Source: Elusimicrobia bacterium RIFCSPLOWO2_01_FULL_54_10 (GTDB lineage Bacteria; Elusimicrobiota; Elusimicrobia; 2-02-FULL-39-32). Taken from it: DNA of 7,810 nt. Below the pieces are notes generated by a model that saw only the letters and a program-made list of their open reading frames with translations, was not told where the DNA came from and made no database searches. Positions 1-6,895 of the stretch are shown here, piece by piece (position 1 is the first letter of the stretch; every line of letters starts with the position of its first letter). The stretch lies in assembly GCA_001799975.1 (NCBI GenBank), contig MGUQ01000052.1:1-7810 (forward strand). The letters are read 5' to 3'. The position numbers were made by a program, and so were the translations under genes.

Positions 1-1245
1 GTCAACTTTAAAGCCGCGGCTTTTCCTCGGGGCTGGAAGCCAGCCGATGGCTTGGTTCTCCACATTCAAGACGTTCACAGGAACGCTGAGGCGCAAAAAA
101 ACATAAGCGCCGCGGTGGGGGAATTGATGGACCGGGGCCAAACGGACTTGGTGGCCTTGGAAGGAGCTTTTGGGGACATCGATATTTCCCGCTTCCGCGC
201 ATTTCCGGATAAGGCCGCGGTGCGCAAAGTGGCGGACCATCTCCTTCGCGAAAATAAAATCACTGGGCCCATTCATGCCGCGTTCGTAAGCAAGAAAGCG
301 TCGCCGCTTGTGGGTGTAGACGACAACAACCTTTATCACACCCATGTGCAGGCCTATAAGGACTCTGCGCCCCAGGTTGTAGGGCTCAAAAAGCAGCTTG
401 CAGTGCGTGAGGCGGAACTGGGGCAAAATAAAACCAAAATATTCAACAAAGACCTCCTGAATTTTGACTCCAAAGTGGCCGGCTACCGCAAAGGAACGCT
501 CGCCCTTGGAGAGTATGTGAATATGCTCGTTGCAGGCAATCCCGCCCCGGCTTCTGTTAAGACATTTCTTTCTGCGCTTTCAATTGAGCAATCTCTGGAT
601 TTCGCTCAAGTTGAGGCGGAGCGAGCACGGGTGATACAGGCGCTTATCAAAGAACTTTCTAAATCCCAAACGGAACATCTCATGAACACCAGCCTGGCTT
701 ATCGGCTTGGAAAAATGCGTCACACGGATTTTTATGTATATGTAAAAACGCTCTGTGAACAAAACAATGTTTCGCTCAAAAATTATCCCGCCATGGCGGC
801 GTACGTCCGTTATGTTTTGGCCTCAGATCAGATTGACACTGCTCAATTTCTTGCCGACCTGCGCAAGATGGAAGAATATGGTTATTCTGCTCTGGCTAAA
901 AATGACCCGGAGAAAGACCTGGTGGTTCAATCTCGCAAACTTCACCTGGAAGGCAAACTGCTTGATTTTGCGCTCACGCCGGAGGAATGGAAAGAGTATG
1001 AGGCAGAGGGAAAAGTGCCGGAATCATTTGGAGCCTTCTTTCGCCATGCCGAGCTGAGAGACAAGGCGCTCTCTGACAATTTGATGGTCGCCATGAGGGC
1101 CAAGAACGCGCGCGTGGCGGTGCTGGTGAGCGGAGGTTATCACACGGAAGGAATCGAAAAAAATCTGGCCAAGGGCAAAGCCGCGGTCATCACGCTCGCG
1201 CCAAAAATTACGAAACTTGAAAATCAAACGGGCACCGAATATCTT
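1..1245 (+). other. Tiki/TraB/ChaN-like domain at the N-terminus of the giant ORF
   Basis: The region opens with a beta-strand-like stretch carrying HIQDVHRN (H4, H9). It is followed by a second strand ending in LEG (E37), then VGVDDNNLY (D90, D91), a long helical middle, and a closing strand VLVSGGYHT with G361, G362 and H364. An early histidine, a conserved glutamate after a strand and a late GxxH are the hallmarks of the Tiki superfamily (TraB/PrgY, GumN, ChaN, EreA, Tiki proteases), which are thought to be metal-dependent hydrolases or haem-binding proteins. The domain length of about 390 residues, with a large helical insert, fits EreA/ChaN-like members better than short TraB ones. The assignment rests on motifs read by eye. 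The substrate is unknown. Confidence 0.5.
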
Positions 1246-4200
1246 TCAGTTTTCTCCCAGGAAAAAACCCCGTTGGAAAAATTGTTTGACGGGGAAAAGC
1301 TTTTTGTGTCTCAAAACCCGTTTTCAAACCGCGTGCGTCTCTTGGCCGCCAGCCTTGTCGCATGTTTCGACCCTGTCGCCGCACAGGCGACTTTCCAAAT
1401 CCTGTCATATCCGCTCGGTGCCCAATTCAAATTGACCGTGGAGCAGGTCAAAGACGCTTTCCGCCTCATTCTTCAAGGGCCATCAGGGTCTGTTGAGAAC
1501 CTTGTCTCTATGGCCGAAGATGGCTCGATTCAATCTCTCGTCACTGCCCCGCCAAGTCTGGTCGTGAAGGCCAAAATCTTTGTTTCGAATCGCGCGCGAG
1601 TCATCGCCCAAGTCACATCTGAATTTTTGTTCACGGGCCTTGCCTGGATCCGCTCGCATCAGGTTGCGGCAGCTCTCGCCATCACCGGCGCTTGGTGGGC
1701 CTACAGCGGCTTCCATTCTCCGGGCTTTGGGGAATTCGGGGTGCTTGTGGCGGGTGGCTTGACCAAAACCTCCAGCGTGGTTAAAAGCCTCAAGAAAAGA
1801 CTGAACGAGATTAACCCTGAGGGCAAATCGAAGATCGACATGGAGATTGCGATTGAAGCAGGGCTCCCTGCGAGCACCATTGTCAATATTCGTCGAGGCA
1901 AAGTTGGCGCAACGCAAGGCGCGATCAGCCGGATAAATAATGTTCTAGATGGGCGAGGGCAGCTTGATAAAGCCCGTCATTTCGATTCGAATATCTCAGA
2001 ATACCTTGAGGACATTCGGGTAGAAGTTTTGGGCGCCCAGCGCTTGGGCCTGAGCATGTTAAGCGATGCGCGGTTCCTGCCCACAAAAAATAAGGCGGAC
2101 ACCCCCATGCCGGAGGCCATGAACGAGGTTATGCCCTTCCTGTCCTGGATGATGCGCGCATCGTGGGAGGACCTTTTGCTGGCGGGATTCGCCACCAATG
2201 TTCCGGATATCGACATCATCCTGGCCATGCAGTCTTCGCCTCCCAAGGATGAGGATTCAATCTGGGAGGCCGCCAAGAAAGAGTTCCATGTGCGATCGAA
2301 GGCCAAAAATTTCACATATCCCGCGGCGAACATGATCGACCGATGGGCCGCTGTTTTTACTGCATATCCAAGCACGTTTGGGGAGTTGACCGAATCTCAA
2401 ATCCAAATCCAAAGAGATTATGTGGGTCAACTTGCGGACAAATGGAAAGAATCGCTACCTGTCCGGCTTGCCGCCGGGGATGCCCTGAAAAAATATGAAG
2501 CAGACAAATCCCATTCCGCCGCCGCGCTGCCCGCAGCTATCATAGAGCCGAAATTATTGAAGGAAGTCGTTTCTTTTGTCGCTGATGCCGCCCATAATTT
2601 GCAAGAGCAAAATGTGTCCATCAGTGACGCGTTCCTGCTCAAGAATGATGGTGCCGGGCAAACTCCGCATGACCAGGTTAACCTGGGTCTCATTATCAGG
2701 GGGAACTGGACTACAAAAGTCAAACAAACCCTCCATGAGATGTGGACTCATTCAGCCCATCTCAATGCCATCGTCTACAGTTACACGGATATCCAGCAGC
2801 TGCATCCTAAGCAGACCAAAGCGGAGCTCCTGGCTCAATTAAAGACAGGCCTGGGAAGCGGCGCGCCCAATACCGTTAGAATTACCGTGCCCGATAACGG
2901 ACATCTTCCTTTAGGGCTACCCATCCTGATCGATGGAACCAGAAATATTTTCGTGGATGCCGTATTGTGGAGTCATCTTCAGGAATTTGTCAAACAAACC
3001 CATCAGGCTTTGCTAGGCAGGGACATAAAAATTGTTGAAGCCTATCTTTTTGGGTCTCGCGCCATGGGAGATTCATCTCCTGACAGCGATGTGGACGTCG
3101 GATTTATTATCGAGGGTCATTTAAGTGGCGCACTCTATGAGGAACTCAAGCTCTTGTGGACCTTTCATGTCCCGCTCGATCTGGTCATGTACAGCTATAC
3201 GGATCTTTTGCAAGTCATTCCTTCGAATAGTCCCAATAATTCTCTTGTTGAGCAGATGAAGGCCGCTTTTGGAAGCGGTTCGCCGGATGCGTTGCGAATT
3301 CCTGTCCCCGAAGCCGCGACTCCCGGTGATTCCGGCCCCTCAGCCTCCATTGATCCCAGAGAAGCCGGCGGCGGGATCATCCCCGAGCTGGAAGCCCAGT
3401 TCATGCGCTCGCCCCAGTCCAAATGGCTGGGCCGGGCCGCCCGTCCTGTTTACCGCATTGGCATCGCGCCATTCCTGAGTGAAGGGTTCTGGATAGATTT
3501 CGTTCCTGCGGCGTATGGCGCTCTGTTTAGGTTCGTCGGGATGGATCCGTTTCTGGCCATTTCAGGCTTTATCACTGCGCGCACCATCTTAAGCATCTTG
3601 TTTATCATGCTCCATCCGCAAAGCCAACGCGGCCCGCCGGCTTCCATTGCGAGCCTCGGCACGCTCATCGCAACATCGCTTTATTCTCTGGGCGCTCCTT
3701 CCCTTTTCGTCTATGTCATCCCCGCCGCCTTCCATTCCATCGTCAATCTCTATTACATGATTAGGCCTCCCAAAGACGCTCATCTTAATATTCATGAGAT
3801 GGTCGGCGAGTCCGATATCCTTTACCAAAACAGTTTGCCATTCCATATCGATTTGGATGAAACTCTCGATGCATACAAGCGAGCCTGGAAATTTCAAGGC
3901 AACGAGGGCATGGTCAAGTTATACGATTATAATCAATTCAGGAATTTAGCTAATAAGGAAATGATGGGAGTCATGACCGCCAAGCTCAATGGCGCCGTAA
4001 GCGCAGTCCTTTTAAGCCGCTTGATTCAAACCGGGGGGAATCCGCAGGAAATCGGCAAGTATGATTGGCGGCAGATCACTCATCCTCGCCGCAAGCCAGC
4101 TTCGTCATCCGATACGCGCCTCTTCTTCAGCATCACCGCAACTCCCGGACGGTCGTTCGAGCGGATAGCCAACCGACTGATCTGGATGACCAAACACATG

Positions 4201-6855
4201 GCGAGCAGTAATTTCCCCCAAATCCGGTATTTTTATACTTTGAGCCCCACCATCTACGGTCGGGTCGAGCAGAAGCTGGCAGAAGCCAAGACCCAATTCG
4301 AGAAGACGGAGGGGAAAGAAAAACTCAGGTGGCAGAGCCAGATCGAGAGATATGAGGCGTATCTATACCGATGGGACCAGTTCCTGAGTGAACGTGGCAT
4401 CACTTCGGGCTCTTCGTTGGATGAAAGGAGAAAATTTGATTTGGAAATAGGCCTGCCATTGTTTCACTTCAAACAGACCTATCTTGTCGGAGATGAAGAG
4501 CGGCATTTCGATCCCATCTATGATCTGCATGTCCGTCTCGGAAAGGCAGATCTGGGACATATCATGCCGCATACGATCCGACCGGATTCAGATTACACGA
4601 TCATCTACGATTATTCGGATGAACGCGCAGTTTACCCCTTCTTTCGCGCCAACAGCGTCTTGGCTATCGGGATTGCGTCTGTTCTCCTTTCGCCGTCGGC
4701 TTGGCCCTATTTGACAGGCATGTTCACTTTTTCTTTACCTGGCGCTGACTTCTTCGCATGGCTGGCGGCGCTCATTGGCGTGGCGGCGGTGGGGATGGCT
4801 CTGGCCGGCGATGAGAAGCAGGCCACTCAGTTCGATCAGGGCTTAAGACGCCTGCGGAACCTCTCGCTGGCCCTTATCCTCTCCCGCGTGCGCACGAGCG
4901 AGTCCATGAACCGCGTCTTCGGCCGCTTCTTGGGCATCCAAGTGCGGGTTCTGGCGCCTCAAGCTCCTGTCGTTTCCATGGCGGCCCTGCAGAAACAAGG
5001 CAACATCCTTCATGAACAGTTACTTCGTGCCAAGGAAACGCTCTATATTGCCAAAATCCAGATCTCCGAAAAAGAAGCCGGAGTAAAGTCTGCCATCCAA
5101 TACCTGAAGGCCAAAGATGTCGCGCTAGAGCGACTCGAATCGGAGGCGGCCGTCATTTTGGCCCAGTGGCAGAGAGCATTGAAAGGTATCGAATTGCGTC
5201 TTTCCGTCCTCCGCCGCGACAGGGACCGGCTACTCCATCAGCTGATGGGCGGAGGAGCCAAGTCCAAGTTCGCAAAGGCCTTGCAGGGCTCCCTAGACAG
5301 GGTTCTCATAGAGATCTATTGGCTTATCGATTACAAAAACTCGATCGATGGCAGGAACAAAGCCGCTGAAAGGGCTTTTAATGAGGAGCGTGTCCGTTCA
5401 CAAGCTCTCTTGAGGGAAGCCGAGGAGCTGGTCATTGCCTGGGAAGAGGCTTTACGTATTGCCTGCGAGGATTTTACGAGCGCCGAAAGCATCTTCAAGG
5501 AGCTCGAGGCGTCCAAAGGCCATCTCGATGAAAAGGTCCGCAATCATCCGGACAACCGGTCCCGCGCCGCCTCCATCCTGCGCTCTCCCGCCCTCATTGC
5601 CCTCACCGCCGTGGGCCTTCATGTGATGACGCAAGGCCTGCCCACCTTCGCCCTTCCCGGCGCCGACTTTTTCGCCTGGCTGTCGGCGATCTTTGGGGTT
5701 GTGGCGGTGGGGATGGCATTTTCTGGGAATTTAACAGGCGCTGATGAGGCCCGCAACTATATCAAAAGTGTCGTGCAATTCACGCCCTCCAGTCTTGAAG
5801 GCATCCCGGCAGAGATGCTGCCCGAGATACAGGCTGCCCATAATAAATTCAATGTCTTATATGCCAGACCCGTGCCCGGCATCCGCGAAGAAGTGCGGGA
5901 GACCCGCAGTCCGCGGATATACAAATGGCTGGAACGTCTTGGAGCGACGACGCAGGAATACTGGGACGCGTTGGCGCATAAATTGGATCAAGACCCCCGG
6001 CGGTACCCGGAAGCGCGGCAATGGTTCGAGCTGGCGAACGATCTGGCCACCTCGGGCGGTCAGGGCCGCCTGTCCGTGGTCCTTAAGCGCCTGGCCCGGA
6101 ACGAAGATGAATTTTTGTCACGCTCGCCGGAAGCGCACTATCTGTCGGCCCTTCACGAGATTATGGGCAATGACGTCGGAGTCGAAGAGCTCCACGAGCT
6201 TGGCCTTGCCGAACATGGGACTAAAATCCGGAAAGTTCTGCCGTTTGTCGCCCGCTCGCCTGCCTGGGTTGTCCCAGCCGCTGCGATCATTGCGGTGGCG
6301 CCGGCTTTAATGATTCCGGCTCTTCTAAGCATGATCGTTATCGGTTTTGGCTTATCCGCACTTGAGATGCTCCTGGCTCACAACCGCAATGCGTCGCTCA
6401 ACGCTCCCGCTGATTTTATCCTCCGCAACCTCCAAGACAAAGCCCTCAACATGCGCGTGGAGGGCATTGATGGCTGGCGCTTTGTGGGGATTATGCTTCG
6501 GCGGGGGGAGAGCCGGCAGGATTTTGAGAAGATGCATGTGAATAAGCTCAAAAACGTCGCCGAAGGCACCCATATCGAATATTTTGAAGCCGAAAAATAT
6601 TTCAAAGCCGGCTCGGGCCTTGATTTGGATTCATTGAACGCCGCTATGACTCGTTATAATGGATATTCCTCTTATCTGCTCATGCTTCCCGATTCCTTGG
6701 CCGCGGGATTGTCGAGTGATTCTTTCATGGGGCATGGCGCACTCAGCCGCTTTTCAATCTACGCCATAAACCGGATGCTGGATCAGGCCCTGCCTCTTTT
6801 TAACCCCATTGAAGGCCGTGTGGCCGAGGCCCGGGTCGTTTCTCAATCGCAATAA
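1..6855 (+). CDS. Giant multidomain membrane-associated protein (5' partial)
   Basis: An uninterrupted frame enters from the left edge and stops at TAA 6853-6855, giving 2284 visible codons. A TTG at 52 could be a formal start, but the frame is open to base 1 and the N-terminal motif HIQDVH begins only 3 residues after it, so the true start is probably upstream. Residue numbers in all entries count that TTG as 1. Visible modules are: Tiki-like (1-398), hydrophobic segment (about 535-569), HTH-like (595-633), degenerate nucleotidyltransferase (834-950), intact nucleotidyltransferase (971-1087), CPBP-like membrane domain (1138-1238), possible GNAT-like region (1304-1524), hydrophobic repeat (1559-1586), coiled coils (1644-1830), hydrophobic repeat (1865-1892), membrane hairpin (2068-2108) and an unrecognised tail to 2267. 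Residues 640-830 and 1893-2063 match nothing I recognise. The protein is probably anchored in the inner membrane. No function for the whole is known to me. A polyprotein-like or signalling role would be speculation. Confidence 0.9.
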   Translation, partial: VNFKAAAFPRGWKPADGLVLHIQDVHRNAEAQKNISAAVGELMDRGQTDLVALEGAFGDIDISRFRAFPDKAAVRKVADHLLRENKITGPIHAAFVSKKASPLVGVDDNNLYHTHVQAYKDSAPQVVGLKKQLAVREAELGQNKTKIFNKDLLNFDSKVAGYRKGTLALGEYVNMLVAGNPAPASVKTFLSALSIEQSLDFAQVEAERARVIQALIKELSKSQTEHLMNTSLAYRLGKMRHTDFYVYVKTLCEQNNVSLKNYPAMAAYVRYVLASDQIDTAQFLADLRKMEEYGYSALAKNDPEKDLVVQSRKLHLEGKLLDFALTPEEWKEYEAEGKVPESFGAFFRHAELRDKALSDNLMVAMRAKNARVAVLVSGGYHTEGIEKNLAKGKAAVITLAPKITKLENQTGTEYLSVFSQEKTPLEKLFDGEKLFVSQNPFSNRVRLLAASLVACFDPVAAQATFQILSYPLGAQFKLTVEQVKDAFRLILQGPSGSVENLVSMAEDGSIQSLVTAPPSLVVKAKIFVSNRARVIAQVTSEFLFTGLAWIRSHQVAAALAITGAWWAYSGFHSPGFGEFGVLVAGGLTKTSSVVKSLKKRLNEINPEGKSKIDMEIAIEAGLPASTIVNIRRGKVGATQGAISRINNVLDGRGQLDKARHFDSNISEYLEDIRVEVLGAQRLGLSMLSDARFLPTKNKADTPMPEAMNEVMPFLSWMMRASWEDLLLAGFATNVPDIDIILAMQSSPPKDEDSIWEAAKKEFHVRSKAKNFTYPAANMIDRWAAVFTAYPSTFGELTESQIQIQRDYVGQLADKWKESLPVRLAAGDALKKYEADKSHSAAALPAAIIEPKLLKEVVSFVADAAHNLQEQNVSISDAFLLKNDGAGQTPHDQVNLGLIIRGNWTTKVKQTLHEMWTHSAHLNAIVYSYTDIQQLHPKQTKAELLAQLKTGLGSGAPNTVRITVPDNGHLPLGLPILIDGTRNIFVDAVLWSHLQEFVKQTHQALLGRDIKIVEAYLFGSRAMGDSSPDSDVDVGFIIEGHLSGALYEELKLLWTFHVPLDLVMYSYTDLLQVIPSNSPNNSLVEQMKAAFGSGSPDALRIPVPEAATPGDSGPSASIDPREAGGGIIPELEAQFMRSPQSKWLGRAARPVYRIGIAPFLSEGFWIDFVPAAYGALFRFVGMDPFLAISGFITARTILSILFIMLHPQSQRGPPASIASLGTLIATSLYSLGAPSLFVYVIPAAFHSIVNLYYMIRPPKDAHLNIHEMVGESDILYQNSLPFHIDLDETLDAYKRAWKFQGNEGMVKLYDYNQFRNLANKEMMGVMTAKLNGAVSAVLLSRLIQTGGNPQEIGKYDWRQITHPRRKPASSSDTRLFFSITATPGRSFERIANRLIWMTKHMASSNFPQIRYFYTLSPTIYGRVEQKLAEAKTQFEKTEGKEKLRWQSQIERYEAYLYRWDQFLSERGITSGSSLDERRKFDLEIGLPLFHFKQTYLVGDEERHFDPIYDLHVRLGKADLGHIMPHTIRPDSDYTIIYDYSDERAVYPFFRANSVLAIGIASVLLSPSAWPYLTGMFTFSLPGADFFAWLAALIGVAAVGMALAGDEKQATQFDQGLRRLRNLSLALILSRVRTSESMNRVFGRFLGIQVRVLAPQAPVVSMAALQKQGNILHEQLLRAKETLYIAKIQISEKEAGVKSAIQYLKAKDVALERLESEAAVILAQWQRALKGIELRLSVLRRDRDRLLHQLMGGGAKSKFAKALQGSLDRVLIEIYWLIDYKNSIDGRNKAAERAFNEERVRSQALLREAEELVIAWEEALRIACEDFTSAESIFKELEASKGHLDEKVRNHPDNRSRAASILRSPALIALTAVGLHVMTQGLPTFALPGADFFAWLSAIFGVVAVGMAFSGNLTGADEARNYIKSVVQFTPSSLEGIPAEMLPEIQAAHNKFNVLYARPVPGIREEVRETRSPRIYKWLERLGATTQEYWDALAHKLDQDPRRYPEARQWFELANDLATSGGQGRLSVVLKRLARNEDEFLSRSPEAHYLSALHEIMGNDVGVEELHELGLAEHGTKIRKVLPFVARSPAWVVPAAAIIAVAPALMIPALLSMIVIGFGLSALEMLLAHNRNASLNAPADFILRNLQDKALNMRVEGIDGWRFVGIMLRRGESRQDFEKMHVNKLKNVAEGTHIEYFEAEKYFKAGSGLDLDSLNAAMTRYNGYSSYLLMLPDSLAAGLSSDSFMGHGALSRFSIYAINRMLDQALPLFNPIEGRVAEARVVSQSQ
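1834..1950 (+). other. Helix-turn-helix-like segment inside the giant ORF
   Basis: Residues 595-633 read as two short helices with a tight turn (IAIEAGLPASTIVNIRRGK), then an amphipathic helix SRINNVLD. This resembles the Cro/C1 or LacI pattern, in which an alanine and a glycine precede a recognition helix with S/T-x-I. It lies just after a hydrophobic segment (535-569), so a DNA-binding role would require it to face the cytoplasm. It could equally be an ordinary helical linker that mimics an HTH. Confidence 0.35.
2551..2901 (+). repeat. Degenerate nucleotidyltransferase-fold domain (tandem copy 1)
   Basis: Residues 834-950 align end to end with the following copy (971-1087). Shared features are an N-terminal helix, the LGLII/VGFII strand, the strand ending in YSYTD (Y909-D913 against Y1047-D1051), and a closing block of form LxxQxKxxxGSGxPxxxRIxVP. 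The catalytic residues are missing here. The GS of copy 2 (1001-1002) is KN (864-865), the two aspartates of DxD are Q875 and N877, and the third acid D1043 corresponds to N905. The fold is probably kept while nucleotide transfer is lost. Copy 1 may serve as a regulatory or scaffolding half. The repeat is clear by eye; the pseudoenzyme reading follows from the family's known metal-binding residues. Confidence 0.7.
2962..3312 (+). repeat. Minimal nucleotidyltransferase (MNT-type) domain (tandem copy 2)
   Basis: Residues 971-1087 carry the classic pattern LFGSRAMGDSSPDSDVDVG, with G1001-S1002 binding the phosphates and D1013 and D1015 as the metal-binding pair. D1043 in the strand PLDLVMYSYTD is placed as the third carboxylate. 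This is the signature of the NTP_transf_2 / MNT family, which includes KNTase-like enzymes and the antitoxin halves of HEPN-MNT modules that transfer AMP to proteins or small molecules. No HEPN-like RxxxxH helix bundle is obvious next to it. All visible active-site residues are intact, so activity is plausible. The substrate cannot be read from the sequence. A Gly/Ser/Pro/Ala-rich linker (about 1087-1113) separates it from the following membrane domain. Confidence 0.8.
3463..3765 (+). other. CPBP/Abi-type intramembrane protease-like domain, motif 1 degraded
   Basis: Residues 1138-1238 form about four hydrophobic helices. FIMLH (F1184, H1188) matches the FxxxH motif, and FHSIVN (H1228, N1232) matches HxxxN near the end of the last helix, with an LGxLIATSLY stretch between them as in CPBP proteins. 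The family is the Rce1/CAAX-protease and bacteriocin-immunity (Abi) group, which cuts peptides within the membrane. The first motif, normally APxxEExxFRG, reads APFLSEGFWID: E1144 remains, but the first glutamate is S1143 and the arginine position is I1148. Catalysis is therefore doubtful. The identification rests on two of three motifs plus topology. Confidence 0.55.
3961..4623 (+). other. Possible GNAT-like acyltransferase fold
   Basis: Residues 1304-1524 show a strand with NGAVSAVLL (1313-1321), a strand LFFSITA followed by a GRSFERIANRLI helix (about 1366-1377), then a strand IRYFYTLSP (1392-1400). After a charged helical insert (about 1404-1440) comes a strand-rich end, with HVRLGKADLG and IRPDSDYTIIYDYSD (1509-1523). 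The order beta, beta, pyrophosphate-loop-like turn plus helix, beta fits a GNAT core. The ending recalls acetyltransferase-like proteins of uncultured bacteria that close with an RPxD...GY pattern. The canonical Q/RxxGxG/A loop is poorly kept, so acetyl-CoA binding is uncertain. It may be a degenerate or unrelated fold. Confidence 0.3.
4726..4809 (+). repeat. Hydrophobic repeat, copy 1 (LPGADFFAWL motif)
   Basis: Residues 1559-1586 (starting TFSLPGADFFAWL, ending GMALAG) match residues 1865-1892 at 21 of 28 positions. The segment is preceded by another hydrophobic stretch (about 1533-1550, LAIGIASVLLSPSAWPYL), so together they may form a membrane hairpin. It closes the GNAT-like region and opens the coiled-coil region. 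Confidence 0.8.
4981..5541 (+). other. Long coiled-coil region between two membrane segments
   Basis: Residues 1644-1830 are rich in Ala, Leu, Glu, Lys, Arg and Gln, with heptad-like spacing in two arms (about 1644-1731 and 1770-1829). The arms are split by a glycine break (GGG at 1733-1735) and a short helix-turn stretch. This suggests an antiparallel helical stalk that leaves and returns to the membrane between the two hydrophobic repeats. No enzymatic motif is visible. A spacer or oligomerisation role is likely. Confidence 0.65.
5644..5727 (+). repeat. Hydrophobic repeat, copy 2 (LPGADFFAWL motif)
   Basis: Residues 1865-1892 (starting TFALPGADFFAWL, ending GMAFSG) repeat copy 1 with 7 substitutions, all between small or hydrophobic residues. 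A hydrophobic stretch (about 1846-1857, PALIALTAVGLH) precedes it, as in copy 1, so the repeated unit is probably a two-helix membrane hairpin. The underlying DNA is also similar, notably GTGGCGGTGGGGATGGC in this copy against GCGGCGGTGGGGATGGC in copy 1. Confidence 0.8.
6253..6375 (+). other. C-terminal membrane hairpin of the giant ORF
   Basis: Residues 2068-2108 are almost entirely Ala, Val, Ile, Leu, Pro, Met and Gly, with no charged residue between R2068 and E2105. The stretch is long enough for two membrane crossings with a proline turn near 2084-2089. It separates an unrecognised soluble region (1893-2063) from a C-terminal domain of about 150 residues (2118-2267) that I cannot assign. 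Confidence 0.7.
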
Positions 6856-6858
6856 GAT

Positions 6859-6887
6859 TTGACATCATTCTGAAAAAACTATATAAA
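6859..6887 (+). promoter_or_regulatory. Sigma70-type promoter for the LysM gene and phoH
   Basis: A perfect -35 TTGACA at 6859-6864 is followed by a 17-base AT-rich spacer and a -10 TATAAA at 6882-6887 (5 of 6 to consensus). Transcription should begin near 6893-6896, at or just before the ATG at 6896. That predicts a leaderless or nearly leaderless mRNA, in line with the lack of a Shine-Dalgarno sequence. The -35 box starts 3 bases after the stop codon of the giant ORF. Confidence 0.75.
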
Positions 6888-6895
6888 GATATCGA

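Noticed and set aside
52..54. TTG at 52 as the true start of the giant ORF
   Set aside because: The frame is open to base 1, no ribosome site precedes it, and the first motif strand begins 3 residues later, leaving no room for the start of the fold. The gene is better treated as cut by the window edge.
1654..1758. Third, diverged copy of the LPGADFFAWL hydrophobic repeat
   Set aside because: Residues 535-569 share an RS start, a hydrophobic run and a later PG...F pattern with copy 2, but too few positions agree to claim common origin by eye.
1483..1917. 144-residue open frame on the - strand
   Set aside because: It lies wholly inside the giant + ORF, has an Arg/His/Asn-rich composition without a recognisable domain, and has no promoter or ribosome site. 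It is a shadow frame.
5744..6310. 188-residue open frame on the + strand in another phase
   Set aside because: It overlaps the giant ORF fully and is rich in Arg, Pro, Trp and Cys, typical of out-of-frame reading in GC-rich DNA. The main frame gives a plausible protein here.
6842..6895. Rho-independent terminator after the giant ORF
   Set aside because: No stem followed by a T-run is present. The AT-rich stretch is explained by the promoter.
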